Shown piece by piece: positions 25,230 through 29,148 of a stretch of DNA of 29,148 nucleotides. The stretch covers positions 1 through 29,148 of the forward strand of contig JAILCJ010000142.1 in the NCBI GenBank assembly GCA_024680445.1, written 5' to 3'. The translations under genes and the position numbers were made by a program. The number at the start of each line of letters is the position of its first letter. Position 1 is the stretch's first letter. The notes under the pieces were generated by a model. The model ran no database searches, was not told where the DNA came from, and saw only the letters and a list, made by a program, of their open reading frames with translations. Source of the stretch: Campylobacter sp. (GTDB taxonomy: Bacteria > Campylobacterota > Campylobacteria > Campylobacterales > Campylobacteraceae).

Positions 25230-26045
25230 ATGTCGGAGAAAATTTTTTCTAACCTTCAAACTTTACTAAGCCAAAATAACGCAAATTTTAAAGTCATATC
25301 TCACGAAGCAGCCGGCACTTCAGAACTTGTAGCAAAGGCACGTGGTACTTTACTAGGTCAAGGTGCAAAAGCCTTAGTTTGCATAGTAAAAGGCGTCAGC
25401 CAAGCACAAATTTGCGAAAATTTTAAAGAGCATTTTTTGCAAAATAATAAAGCGGATTTTCAAAACTTAAATACAAATTTGATAGTAGAGAGTGAAATTT
25501 CAAAAAATTCAAATTTGATAAAGAGCAAAGAAAATTTTGAACTTTTAGATAAATCAAATTTGATAAATTCTCAAAAGCAAAAAAATACAAAAAATTTATC
25601 AAATTTGAAAGAGCAAAACGACACTTTTCAACAAAATTTAGATGAAAAAAATAATGAAATTTTTGGCGCCTTAACTATCCCAAGCGAACTTAAACTAGAT
25701 AGCCAAAAACCAAATTCACGCAACAACAGAATTTATGTTCTAGCTGTTTTTCCAGCCGATCATAAAGCTAATTTATCCAAACTCACCCAGGCATTAAATG
25801 GCACAAAAGCTTCGCTAACAAGCGAACAAGAATGCCTTGAATTAAGCGATTGTGTCATAGGTTCTATTCCGCCATTTAGCTTTCATGACAAACTTTTATT
25901 AACAGTAGATCACAAACTTTTTGGACGTTACGAACAAATAGCATTTAACGCTGGTTTGCTTGATCACTCTATCGTTTTAAATACAGATGATTACGCTAAA
26001 ATCGCTAAACCATTAGTGCTTGATTTTGCAGATAAAATAAGTTAA
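25230..26045 (+). CDS. YbaK/ProX-like editing-domain protein with a large insertion
   Basis: This 271-residue protein carries a YbaK/prolyl-tRNA-deacylase fold, a family that usually hydrolyses mischarged tRNA and has about 160-170 residues. The core is split. Residues 1-56 hold HEAAGTSELVAKARGT and the conserved lysine K47 (GQGAKALVCIVKG). Residues 165-271 hold RIYVLAVFPADHKANLSKL, GSIPPFSFHDKLLLTVDHKL and the C-terminal helix. Between them, about 57-164, is an insertion rich in N, K, S and L with four S/T-N-L motifs, each encoded by a CAAATTTGA palindrome copy. Removing it restores the family length. The catalytic lysine and both core halves are intact, so the insertion is probably an exposed loop. 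The tRNA substrate is unknown. An AAAGG ribosome site lies about 9 bases before the ATG. Confidence 0.8.
   Translation: MSEKIFSNLQTLLSQNNANFKVISHEAAGTSELVAKARGTLLGQGAKALVCIVKGVSQAQICENFKEHFLQNNKADFQNLNTNLIVESEISKNSNLIKSKENFELLDKSNLINSQKQKNTKNLSNLKEQNDTFQQNLDEKNNEIFGALTIPSELKLDSQKPNSRNNRIYVLAVFPADHKANLSKLTQALNGTKASLTSEQECLELSDCVIGSIPPFSFHDKLLLTVDHKLFGRYEQIAFNAGLLDHSIVLNTDDYAKIAKPLVLDFADKIS
25474..25608. repeat. four in-frame ATCAAATTTGAT-type copies inside the YbaK gene
   Basis: Palindrome copies lie at 25474-25483 (CAAATTTGAT), 25509-25519 (TCAAATTTGAT), 25553-25564 (perfect ATCAAATTTGAT) and 25598-25608 (ATCAAATTTGA). Their spacings, measured from the shared CAAATTTGA, are 36, 45 and 45 bases, all multiples of three. 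All are read in the same frame and give TNLI, SNLI, SNLI and SNLK. Between the last three copies the period is 15 codons, but the sequence between copies is not clearly conserved. Confidence 0.8.
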
Positions 26046-26184
26046 AAAACTATAAAATAATAAAGCAAATTTAGTTTATGCTTTTGATAAGTATTTTCAA
26101 ATAAGAATTTTCAAATTTAAAAAATTTATTTTTATTAACTGCCCTAAAAATCGTGCTTTAATTTTAAAAATTCGTTGAAAAGCC

Positions 26185-26219
26185 CTAAATTTTAGCCTTT
26201 TGAAATTTAGTGATTTTTT
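26185..26219 (+). terminator. possible terminator of the YbaK gene
   Basis: CTAAATTT (26185-26192) and AAATTTAG (26203-26210) form a perfect 8-bp inverted repeat with a 10-base loop, followed by TGATTTTTT. The stem is almost only A/T and therefore weak. Its position, downstream of the YbaK gene and just before the nrdA promoter, supports a terminator. Confidence 0.4.
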
Positions 26220-26236
26220 ACAAAATCAGTCGCTAC

Positions 26237-26259
26237 TTTAAGTATATTTTGGTTACAAT
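26237..26259 (+). promoter_or_regulatory. strong Campylobacter-type promoter before nrdA
   Basis: TTTAAGTATA (26237-26246) is followed by TTTTGG and then TACAAT (26254-26259). This matches the three-part Campylobacter sigma-70 pattern: TTTAAGTnTT, a T-rich stretch ending in G near -16, and a TATAAT-like -10. Initiation near 26266 would give a leader of about 90 bases for nrdA. Confidence 0.7.
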
Positions 26260-26355
26260 CCATAATTCTTTTTACAATTTTTTATTTGAAAATATCAAAA
26301 TTTTTAGTTATTTGCAGGAATTTTAGTATTTTTAAACGCTTTACAAGGACAAATG

Positions 26356-28728
26356 ATGAAAGTTATAAAACGCAATGGCAGAACTGAAGAGCTCGACATT
26401 AGTAAGATCAAAAAATATACCAAAGACGCTGTAGCAGATCTTGAAAATGTCAGTCTTAGTGAGCTTGAAGTTGATGCGAAAATCCAGTTTCGCGATATGA
26501 TAAGTACCGAAGAAATTCAACAAACTCTTATCAAAACCGCAGTTGAAAAGATAGATATAGACCGCCCGAACTGGACCTTTGTTGCAGCCAGACTTTTTCT
26601 TTATGATCTTTATCACAAAGTTACAGGTTATAGTGCATACAATAGTTTGCGTGAATATTTTGAAAAAGGCGAAAAAGCCGGCAGAATCATGCCCGGACTT
26701 AAAGAAAAATATAACCTTGACGATCTAAACAAACACATAAAACCAGAGCGGGATTTGCAATTTACCTATCTTGGTATCAAAACCCTTTATGATCGCTATC
26801 TTATCAAAGACAGCAAGGGCAAACCCATAGAACTTCCACAACATATGTTTATGGCTATCGCTATGTTTTTGGCACAAAATGAGCTTGATTGTCAATCATG
26901 GGCAAAGAAATTTTATGATCTTATAAGCAAATTTGAAGTGATGCTCGCCACTCCAACGCTTTCAAATGCTAGAACTCAAAGACACCAACTTAGTTCATGC
27001 TATATAGGTTCAACTTCAGACAATATAGAAGGTATTTTTGATAGCTACAAAGAAATGGCTTTGCTTTCTAAATTTGGTGGTGGTATAGGTTGGGACTGGA
27101 ATAAAGTTCGTGCCATGGGCGGCAGCATAGACGGACATAAAAATGCAGCCGGCGGTATCATACCATTTTTAAAAGTTACCAACGATATAGCCGTAGCTGT
27201 CGATCAACTAGGCACTCGCAAGGGCGCAATCGCTGTTTATATAGAGCCATGGCACATGGATGTTACTGATTTTATCGAACTTCGTAAAAATTCAGGCGAA
27301 GAAAGACGTAGGGCTCATGAGCTTTTCCCTGCACTTTGGATAAATGATTTGTTTATGAAACGTGTAGCCGCAAATGAAAAATGGACCTTGTTTGACCCTA
27401 TGCAAGTAAGCGATCTTAGTGATTTGTATGGTGAAGAATTTGAAAAACGTTATATCGAATATGAAAACGACGAAAATATCCAAAAAAATACAATGTTTGC
27501 AAAAGAACTTTGGAAAAAGATTTTAACAAATTATTTTGAAACCGGTATGCCATTTTTAGCGTTTAAAGACAATGCAAACAAAGTCAATCCAAACGATCAT
27601 ACAGGCATTATTCGTTCATCAAATTTATGTACAGAAATTTTTCAAAACACTCAACCAAATCATTATAAAATCAAAATTATTTACGAAGATCAAAGTGTTG
27701 AGTTTTTTGAAGAAGACGAAGAAGTTACAACAGATAATAAAATTACAAAAAAAGCCAAAAAATTATCCGCTCTTGATAGCTTAAACAATAAACAAATTTT
27801 CATAGTAGAAAAAGAATCTATTGATGGCAAAACAGCCGTTTGCAATCTTGCAAGTATAAATTTAAGCAAGATAAATAGTCCCGAAGATATCGAACGTGTC
27901 GTGCCTATCGCCGTTAGAATGCTAGATAATGTGATTGATTTGAATTTTTATCCGCATAAAAAAGTCAAATATACCAACCTTTCAACTCGTTCTATCGGAC
28001 TTGGCGTAATGGGCGAGGCACAGATGTTGGCTCAAAAAGGTGTTATGTGGGGTAGCTATGAGCATTTAGCACTCATAGATAGCATAATGGAGAACATTAG
28101 TTATAACACCATAAATGCTAGTTCAAATTTAGCAATAGAAAAAGGTAAATATCCAACTTTTGAGGGCTCAAAATGGAGCAAAGGTATTTTCCCTATCGAT
28201 ACGGCAAATGAAAATGCAAAAGCCTTAGTAAATAGCGACGGACTTTTTAGTCAAAACACTTGCGATTGGGAGAAACTTCGCAATAAAGTAAAAACCTACG
28301 GCATACGCAACGGCTATTTGATGGCGATAGCTCCAACTTCAAGCATTTCTATCCTTATAGGCACGACTCAAACCATAGAACCAGTTTATAAACGTAAATG
28401 GTTTGAACACAATTTAAGTGGCATGATACCAAATGTTGTACCTAACTTAAATCCTGATACTTGGCAGTATTATATCCCGGCTTATGAGCTAGATCAAAGA
28501 TTGCTTATCAAAGCCGGTGCCGTTCGCCAAAAATGGATAGATCAAGGTCAAAGTCTAAATATATTTATAAGCCTTGATAAAGCAAGTGGCGGTTATTTAA
28601 GCGAAATTTATACTCTTGCATGGAAACTCGGACTTAAATCGACTTATTATTTGCGTTCAGAATCACCTGATAGCGAAAAGGTAAATAATGTAGCCGATCG
28701 CTCCATAGAATGCGAAGGTTGCCAATAA
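26356..28728 (+). CDS. nrdA: NrdA, class I ribonucleotide reductase large subunit
   Basis: This 790-residue enzyme reduces ribonucleoside diphosphates to deoxyribonucleotides, using a radical from NrdB (not in this window). It begins with an ATP-cone (VIKRNGRTEELDISKIKKYT). The active-site cysteines are C215 (LSSCYIGSTSDN), thiyl-radical C425 with E427 (SSNLCTEIFQN) and C496 (AVCNLASINLSK), and it ends in a redox-active CEGC tail. C425 and C496 are 71 residues apart against 23 in E. coli; the extra, acidic segment lies between them and is probably typical of this lineage. Two ATGs are adjacent. I chose the second (26356), because AAGGA at 26345-26349 is 6 bases from it but only 3 from the first. 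pseI follows 69 bases downstream. Confidence 0.94.
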   Translation: MKVIKRNGRTEELDISKIKKYTKDAVADLENVSLSELEVDAKIQFRDMISTEEIQQTLIKTAVEKIDIDRPNWTFVAARLFLYDLYHKVTGYSAYNSLREYFEKGEKAGRIMPGLKEKYNLDDLNKHIKPERDLQFTYLGIKTLYDRYLIKDSKGKPIELPQHMFMAIAMFLAQNELDCQSWAKKFYDLISKFEVMLATPTLSNARTQRHQLSSCYIGSTSDNIEGIFDSYKEMALLSKFGGGIGWDWNKVRAMGGSIDGHKNAAGGIIPFLKVTNDIAVAVDQLGTRKGAIAVYIEPWHMDVTDFIELRKNSGEERRRAHELFPALWINDLFMKRVAANEKWTLFDPMQVSDLSDLYGEEFEKRYIEYENDENIQKNTMFAKELWKKILTNYFETGMPFLAFKDNANKVNPNDHTGIIRSSNLCTEIFQNTQPNHYKIKIIYEDQSVEFFEEDEEVTTDNKITKKAKKLSALDSLNNKQIFIVEKESIDGKTAVCNLASINLSKINSPEDIERVVPIAVRMLDNVIDLNFYPHKKVKYTNLSTRSIGLGVMGEAQMLAQKGVMWGSYEHLALIDSIMENISYNTINASSNLAIEKGKYPTFEGSKWSKGIFPIDTANENAKALVNSDGLFSQNTCDWEKLRNKVKTYGIRNGYLMAIAPTSSISILIGTTQTIEPVYKRKWFEHNLSGMIPNVVPNLNPDTWQYYIPAYELDQRLLIKAGAVRQKWIDQGQSLNIFISLDKASGGYLSEIYTLAWKLGLKSTYYLRSESPDSEKVNNVADRSIECEGCQ

Positions 28729-28797
28729 TTATTTAAAATTTTAAGCGAATTTCTAGCCATAAACAAGTAAAATTTGCAAAATTTCAAAGGAAAAGCA

Positions 28798-29148
28798 ATG
28801 TTTAAACATGAAATTTGCATAGATAAAATAAAAATAGGCAATGGCAACTCGCCTTATATAATAGCCGAAATGTCCGCAAATCACGGACACGATCTCGAAA
28901 AAGCAAAACTTATCATCAAAGAGGCAAAAAAAGCTGGTGCAAGTGCGGTAAAGATCCAAACTTACACGGCGGATACGATTACGCTTAACTCTAAAAAACC
29001 TGAATTTATGGCGGGTGGAGCATGGAGTGGACAAAGTTTATATGAGTTGTATCAAGACGCTTATACGCCATGGGAATGGACAGATGAGCTTGTAAAAACT
29101 GCAAAAGAGCTTGATATAACCTTGTTTTCTAGTCCTTTTGATTATTCA
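28798..29148 (+). CDS. pseI: PseI, pseudaminic acid synthase (5' part only)
   Basis: The frame starts at an ATG after an AAAGGA ribosome site and runs to the window edge, giving 117 residues of a family length near 340. It has the NeuB-type synthase opening YIIAEMSANHGHDLEKAKLI, then AGASAVKIQTYTADTITL, then GQSLYELYQDAYTPWEW, which is closer to pseudaminic acid synthase than to sialic or legionaminic acid synthases. PseI joins a 6-deoxy-diacetamido-hexose to phosphoenolpyruvate; the product is the glycan that decorates Campylobacter flagellin. The C-terminal antifreeze-like domain is outside the window. It is partial by the cut only, with no internal stop. The call of pseI over neuB or legI rests on the LYELYxxAYTPWEW segment. 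Confidence 0.87.
   Translation, partial: MFKHEICIDKIKIGNGNSPYIIAEMSANHGHDLEKAKLIIKEAKKAGASAVKIQTYTADTITLNSKKPEFMAGGAWSGQSLYELYQDAYTPWEWTDELVKTAKELDITLFSSPFDYS

Larger units (their letters stand above)
26046..26352. other. intergenic region before nrdA
   Basis: This 307-base spacer holds a weak AT-rich hairpin at 26185-26210 and the nrdA promoter at 26237-26259. I see no open frame of interest on either strand and no tRNA. I also do not recognise an NrdR box of the usual paired form. Confidence 0.55.

Noticed and set aside
25474..25608. CRISPR-like array in the YbaK gene
   Set aside because: The repeated unit is only 10-12 bases, the spacing varies, and it lies in frame within a coding gene with no cas genes nearby.
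26353..26355. First of two adjacent ATGs as the nrdA start
   Set aside because: Only 3 bases from AAGGA. The second ATG has better spacing and gives the common MKVIKRNG start. The difference is one residue.
1..29148. tRNA, rRNA, insertion sequence or prophage genes
   Set aside because: I found no cloverleaf-like sequence, rRNA segment, transposase or integrase frame in any intergenic space. Poly-G phase-variable tracts typical of C. jejuni surface genes are also absent.

Overview
The window looks like a piece of a Campylobacter chromosome. The evidence is an AT-rich sequence, a complete nuo cluster in which nuoE and nuoF are replaced by two small unrelated-looking subunits, pflA directly after nuoN, and a divergent ung / aspA-dcuA arrangement. 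I recall all three arrangements from C. jejuni. Small differences (an ackA remnant next to pflA, an ATCAAATTTGAT repeat family, a large insertion in a YbaK protein) point to a species other than C. jejuni. I cannot name the species from the sequence alone.

Region 1 (1-614): a 24-base A tract, a possible gene start leaving the left edge, and the decayed 3' end of an acetate kinase gene with its terminator-like hairpin. Region 2 (615-16641, minus strand): pflA, a periplasmic TPR protein of the flagellar motor, then the 14-gene complex I operon nuoABCD-(Cj1575c-like)-(Cj1574c-like)-nuoGHIJKLMN. Almost all nuo genes touch or overlap. The one real gap, between nuoI and nuoJ, holds a 60-bp palindromic element. 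The two replacement subunits lack NADH and FMN motifs, so this complex should take electrons from a carrier such as flavodoxin instead of NADH.

Region 3 (16724-21916, minus strand): a YojI/SyrD-type ABC exporter, a TauE/SafE permease, the rarA replication-recombination ATPase, a NimA/PPOX-type flavoprotein and ung. Region 4 (22204-25120, plus strand): aspA and dcuA, which together take up aspartate, deaminate it to fumarate and exchange C4-dicarboxylates. This feeds fumarate respiration and links in function to the respiratory chain of region 2. Region 5 (25230-29148, plus strand): a YbaK-like editing-domain protein with a repeat-filled insertion, nrdA (class I ribonucleotide reductase large subunit) behind a good Campylobacter-type promoter, and the 5' part of pseI for pseudaminic acid synthesis (flagellin glycosylation), which leaves the right edge.

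The most unusual signal is a dispersed palindrome, ATCAAATTTGAT, often followed by a GCnAAATTTTAGCCC-like tail. It occurs as an inverted pair inside the nuo operon, as direct copies between tauE and rarA, and as four in-frame copies inside the YbaK gene, where it encodes repeated S/T-N-L motifs. This resembles a palindromic element that can invade coding sequence.
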